Source: DASVRZ01 sp038228695
GTDB taxonomy: Bacteria > Verrucomicrobiota > Verrucomicrobiia > Chthoniobacterales > DASVRZ01
DNA length: 64,000 nucleotides
Assembly (NCBI GenBank): GCA_038228695.1
Contig: JBBRPA010000008.1
Location: 11,173 to 75,172, forward strand
Reading direction: 5' to 3'
A model generated the notes under the pieces. That model was not told the DNA's origin. It saw only the letters and a program-made list of their open reading frames with translations, and ran no database searches. Shown one piece after another: positions 50,897 through 59,600 of the stretch. The position numbers and the translations under genes were made by a program. Each line of letters starts with the position of its first letter. Position 1 is the stretch's first letter.

Positions 50897-51427
50897 TTAC
50901 TTGAGTGGGTTCCATTTGTGGACGAGGCCGTCCATGGTTCCACCGAGTTCATAGAGTTTCTTTTTGTCGTGAACCATTTCGGCGCGGTTCAGTCCCGTGA
51001 TGGCGTAATCTTTCCGCAGGTAGATGGCTTGCTCGGGGCAGACTTCTTCGCAAAGACCGCAGTAGATACAGCGGATCATGTCGATTTTGAATTCTTGCGG
51101 ATATTTTTCGACCTTAGCGAATTTGGATTCGGTTGGCAGTTCGCCCGGAGTGATGGTGATGGCGCGCGGCGGGCAGATGAATTCGCAGAGCTGGCAGGCG
51201 ACGCAACGTTCCCGGTCGTGCTCGTCTTTTACCAGGGTGGGCGCTCCTCGGTAGTGCTCGGGAAGGCTGGCGTCCCATTTTTCCTCGGGGTATTGCATGA
51301 GGACTTTGGTGCGTCCGAGGAGCATGTTTTTGAAATGCTTCGCGGTGATGGCGAGACCCGCGACGATCGCGGGTAGATACAGCTTCTCGGCCAAGGTCAT
51401 TTTGGGTCGGGCAACGGTGTAGGCCAT
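50897..51427 (-). CDS. nuoI: NADH-quinone oxidoreductase subunit I
   Basis: A 176-residue peripheral-arm subunit carrying two [4Fe-4S] clusters (N6a/N6b) next to the quinone site. Two full motifs: ERCVACQLCEFICPP and IRCIYCGLCEEVCPEQAIYL. Length and order are standard for NuoI. It lies 43 bases after nuoH. Confidence 0.96.
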   Translation of the reverse strand: MAYTVARPKMTLAEKLYLPAIVAGLAITAKHFKNMLLGRTKVLMQYPEEKWDASLPEHYRGAPTLVKDEHDRERCVACQLCEFICPPRAITITPGELPTESKFAKVEKYPQEFKIDMIRCIYCGLCEEVCPEQAIYLRKDYAITGLNRAEMVHDKKKLYELGGTMDGLVHKWNPLK

Positions 51428-51470
51428 AGGAAATTTATGAATTCTGAGTTAGGATTTCTGAAGTGGGTTC

Positions 51471-52652
51471 CTACTTAGGAACGATTGCCAGGATGATCGC
51501 GGCGATAAAAATATTAACGAGAGCGAGCTCGAAGAAAAAATACCACCCGAGTTTCATGAGTTGATCGTAGCGAAACCGGGGAAGGGTCCAGCGCACCCAG
51601 ATGAAGAAAATGAGCAGACAAGCCACTTTGCCGAAGAACGCGGCGATGTTCACGAGGCCGAAAAACAGACCGGCGAGTCCGCCGATGGAGCCGTCAGGAA
51701 TGAAGGGCAAATGCCACGCGCCGAAGAAGAGGGTGACGATGACGGATGAGCCAGCGATCATCGCGGCGTATTCGCCGAGGAAAAAGAGCGCGAATTTCAT
51801 CGAGGAATACTCTGTGTGATAGCCACCGACGAGTTCCTGTTCCGCTTCGGGTAAATCGAAGGGGAGGCGATTCGTTTCCGCAAACATCGCCACCGTAAAA
51901 ACGATGAAGGAAATTAGCATCGGAATCCAGAGGAGGAAACGTTGCAGCGTGAAACCATGCGGGCCGAACGGAAGGATTAGCCAGCCGTTGTCGATTTGAT
52001 ATTGGACGATGGCGGAGAGGTTCAGGTTGCCGACGAGCAGGAAAATCGGGATGACGGAAAGCCCAAGGGAAAGCTCGTAGGAGATCATCTGCGAACTGGA
52101 GCGGATGCCGCCGAGGAACGGGTATTTTGAGTTGGCCGACCAGCCAGCGAGCACGATGCCGTAAACGCCCACCGAGGCGATGGCGAAAATGAAGAGGACC
52201 CCGACGTCGACGTTGGCAATGACCATGGGGATCGCGCCAAAGCTGAGGTTAATGCCTATTGCATTGCCCAGCGGGACAAGGATCGGGTCGAAATTCAAAA
52301 AACTACCGAAGGGAATGACCGCCAAAGTGATGAGCGCCGGAGCCACCCCGAGCGCGGGGGCCAGCCAATAGTAGAACTTATTGACGTGGTTCGGGGTGAA
52401 ATCCTCTTTGATGAGGAGTTTCACCGCGTCAGCCACGGGTTGAGCCAAACCAAAAAAACTGAAGTCTTTCTTGCCGCCGAAGAGAGTGAGGGGAATGCCG
52501 ACGCGATTCGGTCCGATCCGATCTTGGATCATCGCGCTCACTTTGCGCTCGGCGTAAACCGTGTAAGAAACCATCGGCAATACCACGCCGAAGATGATGG
52601 CGAGAGTTTTGATCGCCGAGATGATTATCGAAGTAAGGAGCGTCCAGTCCAT
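51471..52652 (-). CDS. nuoH: NADH-quinone oxidoreductase subunit H
   Basis: A 393-residue membrane subunit at the joint of the two arms of complex I, forming part of the quinone channel. Family stretches: YAERKVSAMIQDRIGPNRVG, LAQPVADAVKLLIKEDFTP, ASVGVYGIVLAGWSANSKYPFLGGIRSSSQMISYELS, FAETNRLPFDLPEAEQELVGGYHTEYSSMKFALFFL. About eight TM helices. It heads the nuoHIJK block; the other nuo genes are not beside it, since a terminator and two hsp20 genes lie upstream. Confidence 0.96.
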   Translation of the reverse strand: MDWTLLTSIIISAIKTLAIIFGVVLPMVSYTVYAERKVSAMIQDRIGPNRVGIPLTLFGGKKDFSFFGLAQPVADAVKLLIKEDFTPNHVNKFYYWLAPALGVAPALITLAVIPFGSFLNFDPILVPLGNAIGINLSFGAIPMVIANVDVGVLFIFAIASVGVYGIVLAGWSANSKYPFLGGIRSSSQMISYELSLGLSVIPIFLLVGNLNLSAIVQYQIDNGWLILPFGPHGFTLQRFLLWIPMLISFIVFTVAMFAETNRLPFDLPEAEQELVGGYHTEYSSMKFALFFLGEYAAMIAGSSVIVTLFFGAWHLPFIPDGSIGGLAGLFFGLVNIAAFFGKVACLLIFFIWVRWTLPRFRYDQLMKLGWYFFFELALVNIFIAAIILAIVPK

Positions 52653-52713
52653 GAGCGGGAAGAAAATGACAAGTCCCGCCCGCTCTGTAAACGAACATTT
52701 TGGCTGTGAGAAA

Positions 52714-52757
52714 AAAATAACCCGGCGCGCCGTTAATCAGCGCAGCCGGGTTACTTT
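52714..52757 (-). terminator. Terminator between the hsp20 pair and nuoH (active on the minus strand)
   Basis: The arms taacccggc (52718-52726) and gccgggtta (52745-52753) pair around an 18-base loop. On the minus strand the stem is followed by a run of seven T (aaaaaaa at 52711-52717). It ends the hsp20 transcript and separates it from nuoH. Confidence 0.8.
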
Positions 52758-52771
52758 TAGAGCGGGACCTA

Positions 52772-53140
52772 TTATCCGACCGAGATGCGGCGCGGCTTGA
52801 CTCTTTCCGCCAGCGGCAGATGGAGGTTGAGCACGCCGTCTTTCAACTCCGCTTTGATCTTCGCTGTGTCGATCGTGTTGGCCAAGGAAAAGACCCGCCG
52901 GTAGTCATAGGGACGAATCTCTTGGTAAACCCAGTCGCCCACGGGCTCGGAGTTTTTTCGCCGACCGTGAATGGTCAGACGCTGCTCTTCGACTGTAATT
53001 TCCAGTCCGTCAGAGGTCACGCCAGGCAGATCGAGTTCGACCCGGGTTCCCTCGGGGCCGGAATGGAAGTCCGCCTTGGGAGTGCAATAACGGGCGCCTT
53101 CGGTGGTTTCGTTTTCGTGGATTGGTGCGGTAGTATTCAT
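52772..53140 (-). CDS. Small heat-shock protein (Hsp20/alpha-crystallin family)
   Basis: A 122-residue chaperone. The alpha-crystallin domain occupies almost the whole chain: PKADFHSGPEGTRVELDLPGVTSDGLEITVEEQRLTIHGRR, DWVYQEIRPYDYRRVFSLANTIDTAKIKAELKDGVLNLHLPLAE. It ends VKPRRISVG. The N-terminal arm is very short and there is no clear I-x-I tail motif. It lies five bases after another Hsp20, so the two are made together, perhaps as hetero-oligomers. Confidence 0.93.
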   Translation of the reverse strand: MNTTAPIHENETTEGARYCTPKADFHSGPEGTRVELDLPGVTSDGLEITVEEQRLTIHGRRKNSEPVGDWVYQEIRPYDYRRVFSLANTIDTAKIKAELKDGVLNLHLPLAERVKPRRISVG

Positions 53141-53145
53141 GGGAT

Positions 53146-53598
53146 TTAGTTGGTTTGGATGGTGATTTGTTTGGGTTTGGACTCGTCCGCTTTGGCGAGG
53201 GTGACCGTAAGAACGCCGTCCTTGTAAGAGGCGTCCACTTTGTCGGGGTTGACCTCGGCGGGAAGTTCGATCGAGCGTTGGAATTTTCCAAAGAACCGCT
53301 CGGTGCGATGGGTTTCGTCGGTTTGGGTTTCGGTGACTGCCTTCCGCTCACCGGAGACGGTCAACACGCCGTCCTGCAGCGAGAGCTGAATGTCCTCCTT
53401 GCGGAGGCCGGGCAGTTCGACGACGACCTCGATGCGGTCTGTGTCATGGATGACGTCCAGTGCCGGTCCCCAGCCAGTGGCTGTGTCGGTCAGTGCGCCA
53501 CCTTCAAAGAGGCGGTTCATTTCGCGGTGCAACTCGCTCAACTGTGCGAGCGGTGAGAAACGGTGGCTGGGATTTTTGCGATATTGGATAATGCTCAT
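53146..53598 (-). CDS. Small heat-shock protein (Hsp20/alpha-crystallin family)
   Basis: A 150-residue chaperone binding unfolding proteins without ATP. N-terminal arm (LAQLSELHREMNRLFEG), then the alpha-crystallin domain (ALDVIHDTDRIEVVVELPGLRKEDIQLSLQDGVLTVSGERK, RSIELPAEVNPDKVDASYKDGVLTVTL), and a tail with the Q-I-T-I-Q motif in KPKQITIQTN, the I-x-I-type anchor for oligomers. It is the first gene of the hsp20 pair. The 287 bases upstream hold its promoter; no CIRCE-type repeat is visible. Confidence 0.94.
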   Translation of the reverse strand: MSIIQYRKNPSHRFSPLAQLSELHREMNRLFEGGALTDTATGWGPALDVIHDTDRIEVVVELPGLRKEDIQLSLQDGVLTVSGERKAVTETQTDETHRTERFFGKFQRSIELPAEVNPDKVDASYKDGVLTVTLAKADESKPKQITIQTN

Positions 53599-53885
53599 GG
53601 TGATTTATGGTTCGTTGTTTAGCTGTTGCGGCCCGATCACTCGGACTGCCGACTCCTTCCAAAGCGAGATTCATACCTTCGGAAAAATTCCATCATCCGT
53701 GGTGTAACTAGCTGATAAAAAGCAACTTATGACTTTCACTGTCCGTCCTCGTGCAAAACCGGAAGTGCCGAAATGACTCTATCTGTACCGGCAATTGAGC
53801 AAGAGGGTCACATTGGCGCAGTTATTCTTCTGACTTATTCGCGCTTCAGGAACCAAAGCTGCTAAGGAAAGCACTATCGCTTTTT

Positions 53886-54299
53886 ATGGTTTCAGAAGTT
53901 TCACCCGAATTTCCCGGCACACCAAAGGACCTCGTGACTGAGTGTCCCGCCTGCCAAGGTAATTTGGCAATTCCGGACTCGCTGTTGGGTCAACTCGTGG
54001 AATGTCCGTTCTGCCAGCATCATTTTACACTTCCAGGTGCTGTTGAGCCCAGCGTGCCCGCGGTTAAATCCGCCGGCCTGACGGCCGTAGATCGGGAAGC
54101 TCGTGCCGCGCAACTATCCAGCATGGAGGGGCAGCTTCGGGAGAATGCCTCCCAGATCACGGAATTGCGGGGTCACGTCAGTCGGCTAAATATGGAGCTG
54201 CATCGGCATCAATTGCGGATGAAAGATCTCTCCGAACGACAAGCTGAGCTGCACGGGACGATTGCGGCAGCGAAGAGCGATCTTGGGATCGACGCTTAA
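53886..54299 (+). CDS. Zinc-ribbon and coiled-coil protein of unknown function
   Basis: A 137-residue soluble protein. Residues 18-48 form a small zinc ribbon: TECPACQGNLAIPDSLLGQL followed by VECPFCQHHFTLP, with two CPxC knuckles. A Pro/Ala linker follows, then a charged heptad-rich helix from about 75 (AAQLSSMEGQLRENASQITEL, SRLNMELHRHQLRMKDLSERQ), a likely coiled coil. The CPxC knuckles resemble MJ0042-type zinc ribbons that precede varied domains. No enzymatic motif. It lies just upstream of tRNA-Ser. Confidence 0.7.
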   Translation: MVSEVSPEFPGTPKDLVTECPACQGNLAIPDSLLGQLVECPFCQHHFTLPGAVEPSVPAVKSAGLTAVDREARAAQLSSMEGQLRENASQITELRGHVSRLNMELHRHQLRMKDLSERQAELHGTIAAAKSDLGIDA

Positions 54300-54377
54300 C
54301 TTTTTCCGCTCCGGAAAAATCCCTGCTTGCGTCCCGTCGGTAAACCGCGCAAATTTCCGATCCGCAGTCGCAGTCAA

Positions 54378-54467
54378 GGATGGGTGGCAGAGTGGTCGAA
54401 TGCGCACGCCTGGAAAGCGTGTTTGCTGTTAAAGGCAACCAGGGTTCGAATCCCTGCCCATCCGCCA
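54378..54467 (+). tRNA. tRNA-Ser (anticodon GGA)
   Basis: 90 bases including an encoded CCA end. Acceptor stem ggatggg/cccatcc, discriminator G, D-arm ggcagagtggtcgaatgc, anticodon stem-loop cacgc-ctggaaa-gcgtg with anticodon GGA, long variable arm (tgctgttaaaggca) as in class II tRNAs, and T-arm caggg-ttcgaat-ccctg. Confidence 0.97.
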
Positions 54468-54586
54468 TGCGGGCTAGTCGTTTCTCTCGGGAGCCATTTG
54501 TCGCCTGAATTTGCGATCCCTTAAAAATAACGGCAGTCAAAACTTGCCACAGACCCTTGGCTTAGGTAATTCGATAGTTTTTACCG

Positions 54587-54979
54587 ATGTTGCTTTCTTA
54601 CTTTGCCCTTGGATGTTTGCTTTTCGGGTTATTGCTCGTTTTTTATACGTTCATTTACATCCACGACATCCCCTACGAACAGGCCAAGAAGCGGAACCAT
54701 CCGCAAGCCGACGCGATTCATACTGCTTGCTGGCTCAGTCTCTTCACCTTGCACGCCATCTGGCCGCTCGTTTTTCTTTGGGCCATCGCCAAGCCACGCC
54801 CATTGACCGTGGAAATCACTAATTCCGGTCTGGACCAGTTTGGAAAACCTGATCCGGCCTTGCTCACGCGCATCGCCGAACTGGAAGCCCGCCTGCAAAA
54901 ACTCGAACAGCCAGTATCGACCGCAAACCTGACCGCATCCGCTCCTCGATCAGCCAAAACAAAAAAACCCACTCTATGA
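54587..54979 (+). CDS. DUF3302 membrane protein (YibI-like)
   Basis: A 130-residue inner-membrane protein. It starts with a TM helix (LLSYFALGCLLFGLLLVFYTFIYI), then the signature HDIPYEQAKKRNHPQADAIH, a second TM helix (AACWLSLFTLHAIWPLVFLWAIA region) and a cytoplasmic tail with a short coiled coil (LLTRIAELEARLQKLEQ). Its stop overlaps the next gene by four bases. The pair with an HlyD-family protein mirrors YibI-YibH of E. coli. The role is unknown, presumably a partner of the HlyD-like pump subunit. Confidence 0.82.
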   Translation: MLLSYFALGCLLFGLLLVFYTFIYIHDIPYEQAKKRNHPQADAIHTACWLSLFTLHAIWPLVFLWAIAKPRPLTVEITNSGLDQFGKPDPALLTRIAELEARLQKLEQPVSTANLTASAPRSAKTKKPTL

Positions 54980-56283
54980 TCGAACTTATCCTCGGTACTT
55001 ACGGCGGATTTTGCTGGCTCATCTTCAAAAAATGGAAGCTCGTTCCCACAAATTCCTACACCATCTGCACAGCTATCCTCGGTGGCGTCGCCATTCTTCT
55101 GGCTCTAGCCATCTTGCTCTCGGTATTCCACCCGGTTACGCCCGATGGTCGCCTCTACTCCTCCACCGTTCCCATCGTCTCCCAAGTTAAAGGTCAAGTC
55201 CTCGAAGTCCCGGTAAAGCCCAATGAACCGCTAAAAAAAGGCGACGTCCTTTTTTACATTGATCCTCGTCCCTACGAGATCGAAGTCGAACGTCTCGAAG
55301 CGGTGCTCGCAGGGCAGAACACCCGCGTAGCCCAATTCACCGAGCGACTCGCCGCTGCCGAGGCCACCGTGGCGCAAGCGAAGGAAAATCTCCGCGTCTC
55401 CGAATCCGAAAACGACCGCCAACTGCGCGAGTCCGTCGAACGTGCCGCTGGCAAAGTGGGAGAAACCGTTGGCAACCTCGAGTTTGCCAAAAAACAAGAC
55501 GCCCGTCGCACTGAACTCCTTGCCAAGGGGGCTATTTCCAAGATGGAAGCCGAGCAGGGCAAAGCCGAACTTTCCACTGCCGAGGGGAATCTTCGCACCG
55601 CCCAAGCCGCGCAACGTGAGGCTGAGGAAAAACTCAAAGTTGGGGGCAACCGCACCATGGCCTCCCGCGAAGACATTAATCGCGCCGAAGCCCAAGCTCA
55701 GGAAATTCGCGTCGAAATGGCTGCCGAAAGCGGCGGCTACAACCCGCAAGTGCGCGAAACCATGGCCGCCCTCGACACCAAGCGCTGGGAGCTCGACCAA
55801 ACCACCGTCCGCGCCCCGAGCGACGGCTACATTACCCAACTCGCCCTTCGCCCTGGCCAGATGGCCGTCCCGTTTCCCATGGCACCCCTCATGGTCTTCG
55901 TTCCGGCAGATCGCCCCACCTTCATTGCCACTTACCCGCAGACCGTCATCCCCGGCATTCACCCAGGATTGGAAGCCGAGATGGCCTTCAAAGCATATCC
56001 TGGTCGCATTTTTCAGGCCAAAGTGCGCTACGTCCTTCCCATCATCGCCGAAGGCCAAGCCCAAGCTGGCGGACTACTCCGCGGCGCCGTCTCCCCCTAT
56101 GCACCGGGCCGTGTCCCGGTTGTCTTTGATTACGAAGACGACCTTGCCAAGCTCAATCTACCCGTCGGCGCCCAAGCCACCACCGCCATTTATATGGAAC
56201 AAGCTCACGCCCTCTCCATCGTCCGTAAAATCCTCCTCCGCATCAAAAGCTGGGAACATTACCTCTTCTTCGTCACCGGCTAG
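54976..56283 (+). CDS. HlyD-family membrane fusion protein (YibH/EmrA-like)
   Basis: A 435-residue protein with one N-terminal TM helix (ICTAILGGVAILLALAILLSVF). A lipoyl half follows (VPIVSQVKGQVLEVPVKPNEPLKKGDVLFYIDPRPYEIEVE), then a long coiled-coil hairpin (about 100-250, RLAAAEATVAQAKENLRVSE), the second lipoyl half (TTVRAPSDGYITQLALRPGQMAV) and the beta-barrel. Members link an inner-membrane transporter to the outer membrane. No ABC, MFS or TolC partner is encoded beside it. It is translationally coupled to DUF3302. Confidence 0.9.
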   Translation: MIELILGTYGGFCWLIFKKWKLVPTNSYTICTAILGGVAILLALAILLSVFHPVTPDGRLYSSTVPIVSQVKGQVLEVPVKPNEPLKKGDVLFYIDPRPYEIEVERLEAVLAGQNTRVAQFTERLAAAEATVAQAKENLRVSESENDRQLRESVERAAGKVGETVGNLEFAKKQDARRTELLAKGAISKMEAEQGKAELSTAEGNLRTAQAAQREAEEKLKVGGNRTMASREDINRAEAQAQEIRVEMAAESGGYNPQVRETMAALDTKRWELDQTTVRAPSDGYITQLALRPGQMAVPFPMAPLMVFVPADRPTFIATYPQTVIPGIHPGLEAEMAFKAYPGRIFQAKVRYVLPIIAEGQAQAGGLLRGAVSPYAPGRVPVVFDYEDDLAKLNLPVGAQATTAIYMEQAHALSIVRKILLRIKSWEHYLFFVTG

Positions 56284-56294
56284 ACCCCTTTTTT

Positions 56295-56711
56295 ATGAAA
56301 ACAAAACATCTCTCCATTCTCCTCGTCGCTCTCGCACTTTCTCTGTTTGCGGGTTGCGCCAGCGTCGGCTCCTCCAACACTAAAAACCTCCTCTCCGCTG
56401 CGGGATTCCGCGTGCGTATCCCTGAGACACCAGAGCAAAAATCGCTCTTTGTCGCCGCCCCTGCGTATCAGGTCCAGCGCATTACTTTTAACAATCACAC
56501 CTTCTACGCCTATAAAGACGAGAAAGAAGGCATTGCTTACGTCGGCGACGAAATGAACTATCAACACTATCAACAGCTCGCCATCGAACAACACCTTGCC
56601 CAGCAGCAATACCAAGCCGCCGAAATGCAACGCAGCGCGGCGACAAGTTGGTATGGAGCCTACGGACCCTCTGTCTATGGCAGGCATACGGTCCATGTCC
56701 GCCACCGCTAA
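56295..56711 (+). CDS. Lipoprotein of unknown function
   Basis: A 138-residue protein with signal peptide and lipobox (KHLSILLVALALSLFAGCAS, Cys at 21). The mature part has SAAGFRVRIPETPEQKSLF and ITFNNHTFYAYKDEKEGIAYVGDE, followed by a Gln/Tyr-rich helix (QHYQQLAIEQHLAQQQYQ). No known enzymatic motif. It is 11 bases after the HlyD gene, so it is likely in the same operon and may sit in the outer membrane. Confidence 0.7.
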   Translation: MKTKHLSILLVALALSLFAGCASVGSSNTKNLLSAAGFRVRIPETPEQKSLFVAAPAYQVQRITFNNHTFYAYKDEKEGIAYVGDEMNYQHYQQLAIEQHLAQQQYQAAEMQRSAATSWYGAYGPSVYGRHTVHVRHR

Positions 56712-56743
56712 CTCCCTCCCGTCCATTTTTTAACTACTCGAAT

Positions 56744-57157
56744 ATGAAAAAAACCATCGCCTCCACGCTCTGCCTTGCCGCTGTTCTCACTGCTTGCCAG
56801 ACCACTCCGCCCAATCGTTTTGACCTCGCCGACAAAAACAAAGACGGCCAACTCAGCCGCGACGAAATTAGCGACTACCTCGTCACCGGCCTCTTCAAAA
56901 GCCGCGATGCTAACAAAGACGGCAAAATGACCGAAGCCGAGTGGATCGTTCCCGGTGACGAAGGAGCCGTTAAAATCTTCCGCGACCGCGACGCCAACAA
57001 AGACGGCATCGTCACGCTCGATGAAGCCCTCGCCTATGGCCGCAAAAAAGGCATCGCCAAGCAAATTGTCCAGGACGCCGACACCAGTAAAGACGGCACC
57101 GTCAGCCGCGAGGAAGCCACCGCTTACTACGCGAGCAAAGAAGGCTCCGTCCGCTAA
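56744..57157 (+). CDS. EF-hand lipoprotein
   Basis: A 137-residue protein. Lipoprotein signal peptide MKKTIASTLCLAAVLTACQT. Four EF-hand-like calcium loops follow: DLADKNKDGQLSRDEI, SRDANKDGKMTEAEW, DRDANKDGIVTLDEA, DADTSKDGTVSREEA, each with Asp/Asn at positions 1, 3 and 5, Gly at 6 and Glu/Asp near 12. The ATG at 56744 gives the signal peptide; the longer frame upstream is not real. It is probably a periplasmic calcium-binding or calmodulin-like protein in the envelope run. Confidence 0.82.
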   Translation: MKKTIASTLCLAAVLTACQTTPPNRFDLADKNKDGQLSRDEISDYLVTGLFKSRDANKDGKMTEAEWIVPGDEGAVKIFRDRDANKDGIVTLDEALAYGRKKGIAKQIVQDADTSKDGTVSREEATAYYASKEGSVR

Positions 57158-57167
57158 TTCCATCATC

Positions 57168-57422
57168 ATGAAAAACCGCATCTTCTCCGCCCTCGTTACC
57201 CTAACCATCTTCTGCTCTCTGACTGCTTGTTCTAGCGACCCCTACGTCCAACGCGGACGTGTCGGCGGTGCCCTCATCGGAGCCGGCGCAGGGGCCATCA
57301 TAGGTAACAACGTCAACGGCCTCTCCAGTGGCGAAGGCGCCCTCATCGGAGGGTTGATCGGCGGCGTCATGGGCGACGCCGTCGGGAAATCCAACTCCCG
57401 CTACTACCGCCCTTACTACTAA
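57168..57422 (+). CDS. Glycine-zipper lipoprotein
   Basis: An 84-residue protein with a lipobox (FSALVTLTIFCSLTACSSD) and a long Gly-zipper hairpin (GGALIGAGAGAIIGNNVNG, then GEGALIGGLIGGVMGDAVG), ending SRYYRPYY. Glycine-zipper lipoproteins (17-kDa antigen/OmsC/YmgG-like) insert into or bridge membranes. It lies ten bases after the EF-hand gene and eleven before the hydrolase. Confidence 0.82.
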   Translation: MKNRIFSALVTLTIFCSLTACSSDPYVQRGRVGGALIGAGAGAIIGNNVNGLSSGEGALIGGLIGGVMGDAVGKSNSRYYRPYY

Positions 57423-57433
57423 AAGCCCAACCA

Positions 57434-59080
57434 GTGAAATTTCTCCGCCTTTTTCCTTGCCTCCTAGCACTCGTATTCTTGGTTTCCGGTTGCGCCCAAT
57501 ACGCTACCGTCGCCCACCATAAAATCCGCTTCAGCAACGCCCCTGCCGACACTGGCCCCCTCGCTGACGTCGATAAAAAACTCAACCTCGCTGTCCGCAA
57601 CGAAGACCGCGACCCACGCAAATCTCTCGGCGAATACATTGCCGCCGCCGATTCTGCGTCGCAAATCCTCCTTCGCAACCCCACGGACATCGCCGCGCGC
57701 GACAGCTATAACTTCGCCGTCTCCCGCGTCTTTAGTGTCATCTCCAAAAGCGGTCTCGAACCTTGGTCCGCCCCCCTCACCATCCCCTCGGAAAACGGCG
57801 ACTACACCCTCACCTTCCAGCCCGACCCCCGCCCGCAATGGCATCCCTCCCTCTATAAATTCACCCCTGCCGACGAATTCGATATCAACGGCACCTACGT
57901 CACCAAACGCCAGACCAAATCCGGCATCGGCGCCCCCATCGTCGCCGAGAGCAAAGGGGCACGCACAGACGCCCGCACCGCTTTTACTAGCGACAAAACC
58001 TTCTACTGCGTCACCGCCGTCCTCAATTTCCGAGGCCGCCGCGCCACCCTCGTCTGCGAAGATCCCCTGAATAAAGAGACCACCAGCCTCAACGGTAAAT
58101 GCTTCCCCCTCGCCGCCGACTACACCGTCCCCCTCGCCGTCATGCTCGCCCGCGAAGACCCGAAGAAAATCGAGATCGCCCGCGTCTTCCACCCCGGGAA
58201 ATACGCCGAGACCGCCCGCATCGTCCGCCTCCAACCCTACGACCCCGACAAGACCGTCGTCCTCGTCATCCACGGCCTCGCCGACACCCAAGCCACCTGG
58301 ACCCCCATGATCAATGATCTCCGGGCCGACCCCGCCATCCGCACCCACTACCAATTCTGGTTCTACAGTTACCCCAGCGGCTACCCCTATCCCCATTCCG
58401 CCGCCATCCTCCGCCGCGAACTCGACTCCATCGAAAGGAAATTCCCGCTCAAACATAAAATGGTCGTCATCGGCCACAGCATGGGCGGTTGCATCAGCCG
58501 CCTCCTTATCACCGACACCGGCGATAAACTCTGGCTCGGCACCTTTGGTAAACCGCCGGAAAAAACCCGCCTCTCCCCCGAAACCAAGGCACTCTTCGCC
58601 GAGGCCCTCATCTTCCGCCATCGCCCCGAAGTCGGACGCGTCATCTTCATCTCCGCCCCCTTAAAAGGCAGCGACCTCGCCACCAACTGGATCGGTCGCT
58701 TCGCCTCCAGCCTCGTCCGCTCGCCCCTTACCCTCCTCGAAGCCGGTAACGAAGCCTTAAAAGTCATGACCCTCCAAGACGGCGGCCTCGGCCTCAAACG
58801 CATCCCCAACAGTGTGGACACGCTGGCGCCCAACAACCGCTTCGTCAAACTTATCAACACTGTCCCCCTCGTCCCCGGCATCCCCTACCACGTCATCTGC
58901 GGCGACCGAGGAAAAGGCGACGCCCCCAACTCCAGCGACGGCATCGTTCCGTATTGGAGCACCCACATGGAAGGCGCACAGAGCGAACGCGTCGTCCCCT
59001 CCGGCCACAGCGCCCACCAAAACCCGCAAGCCATCGAAGAAGTAGATCGCATCCTCAAGCTGCACGCCCGGAGGAAATAA
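57434..59080 (+). CDS. Lipoprotein alpha/beta hydrolase (lipase-like)
   Basis: A 548-residue envelope enzyme. Lipobox in FPCLLALVFLVSGCAQ. The N-terminal 270 residues carry an unassigned domain (SLGEYIAAADSASQILL). Then comes the alpha/beta hydrolase: VVLVIHGLADTQATWTPM (oxyanion strand), nucleophile elbow VVIGHSMGGCISRL, likely acid in SSDGIVPYWSTH and His in VPSGHSAHQNPQAIEEV. It probably acts on lipids or esters outside the inner membrane. The start is GTG at 57434. It closes the HlyD/lipoprotein run. Confidence 0.83.
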   Translation: MKFLRLFPCLLALVFLVSGCAQYATVAHHKIRFSNAPADTGPLADVDKKLNLAVRNEDRDPRKSLGEYIAAADSASQILLRNPTDIAARDSYNFAVSRVFSVISKSGLEPWSAPLTIPSENGDYTLTFQPDPRPQWHPSLYKFTPADEFDINGTYVTKRQTKSGIGAPIVAESKGARTDARTAFTSDKTFYCVTAVLNFRGRRATLVCEDPLNKETTSLNGKCFPLAADYTVPLAVMLAREDPKKIEIARVFHPGKYAETARIVRLQPYDPDKTVVLVIHGLADTQATWTPMINDLRADPAIRTHYQFWFYSYPSGYPYPHSAAILRRELDSIERKFPLKHKMVVIGHSMGGCISRLLITDTGDKLWLGTFGKPPEKTRLSPETKALFAEALIFRHRPEVGRVIFISAPLKGSDLATNWIGRFASSLVRSPLTLLEAGNEALKVMTLQDGGLGLKRIPNSVDTLAPNNRFVKLINTVPLVPGIPYHVICGDRGKGDAPNSSDGIVPYWSTHMEGAQSERVVPSGHSAHQNPQAIEEVDRILKLHARRK

Positions 59081-59207
59081 ACGCCTTCGCGCCGACCGTT
59101 TGCGATGTGGCTTGAAGAGCGACAAGAAAAGCAATTTTACTATCTCGTCATTATTGGCGTTTTAGAGACTTGAGCCGCATTGATTGGTGTGTTGTTATAG
59201 ATACCCT

Positions 59208-59600
59208 ATGAACTTTACGACGCTGGAACTGTGTGCAGGAGGCGGAGGACAGGCGCTGGGACTGGAAATGGCGGGGTTCCATCACGCAGCGACTGTCGAA
59301 TATGAACCTCAGTTTTGCACAACTTTACGAGCCAACCGTCCGCAATGGAACGTTCTCCAGCAAGACATTCGCAACCTCCGTCCACAAGATTTTACGGGAT
59401 TGGATTTAGTGGCAGCCGGTGTTCCTTGTCCGCCTTTTAGCATCGCTGGCAAGCAACTTGGTAGCGATGACGAACGCGATATGTTTCCTGCGGCTCTGGC
59501 TTTGGTAGAAGGGGCCCGTCCTCGTGCGGTGCTGTTTGAGAATGTGCAAGGACTGGCATCTGAGAAATTTTTTTCACATCTACTAAGATTGAATAGATAG
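59208..59600 (+). pseudogene. DNA (cytosine-5) methyltransferase, 3' truncated
   Basis: 130 residues of an N-terminal C5-methyltransferase fragment: motif I TLELCAGGGGQALGLEMAGF, motif IV GVPCPPFSIAGKQ with the catalytic Cys (PC), and motif VI VLFENVQGL. The frame then ends after FFSHLLRLNR. Motifs VIII (QxRxR), the target-recognition domain, IX and X are absent, so it cannot methylate DNA. The remaining part is in good frame, which suggests a recent deletion or replacement by the convergent HNH gene, whose stop overlaps this one by 18 bases. The N-terminal ATG at 59208 is used. Confidence 0.85.
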
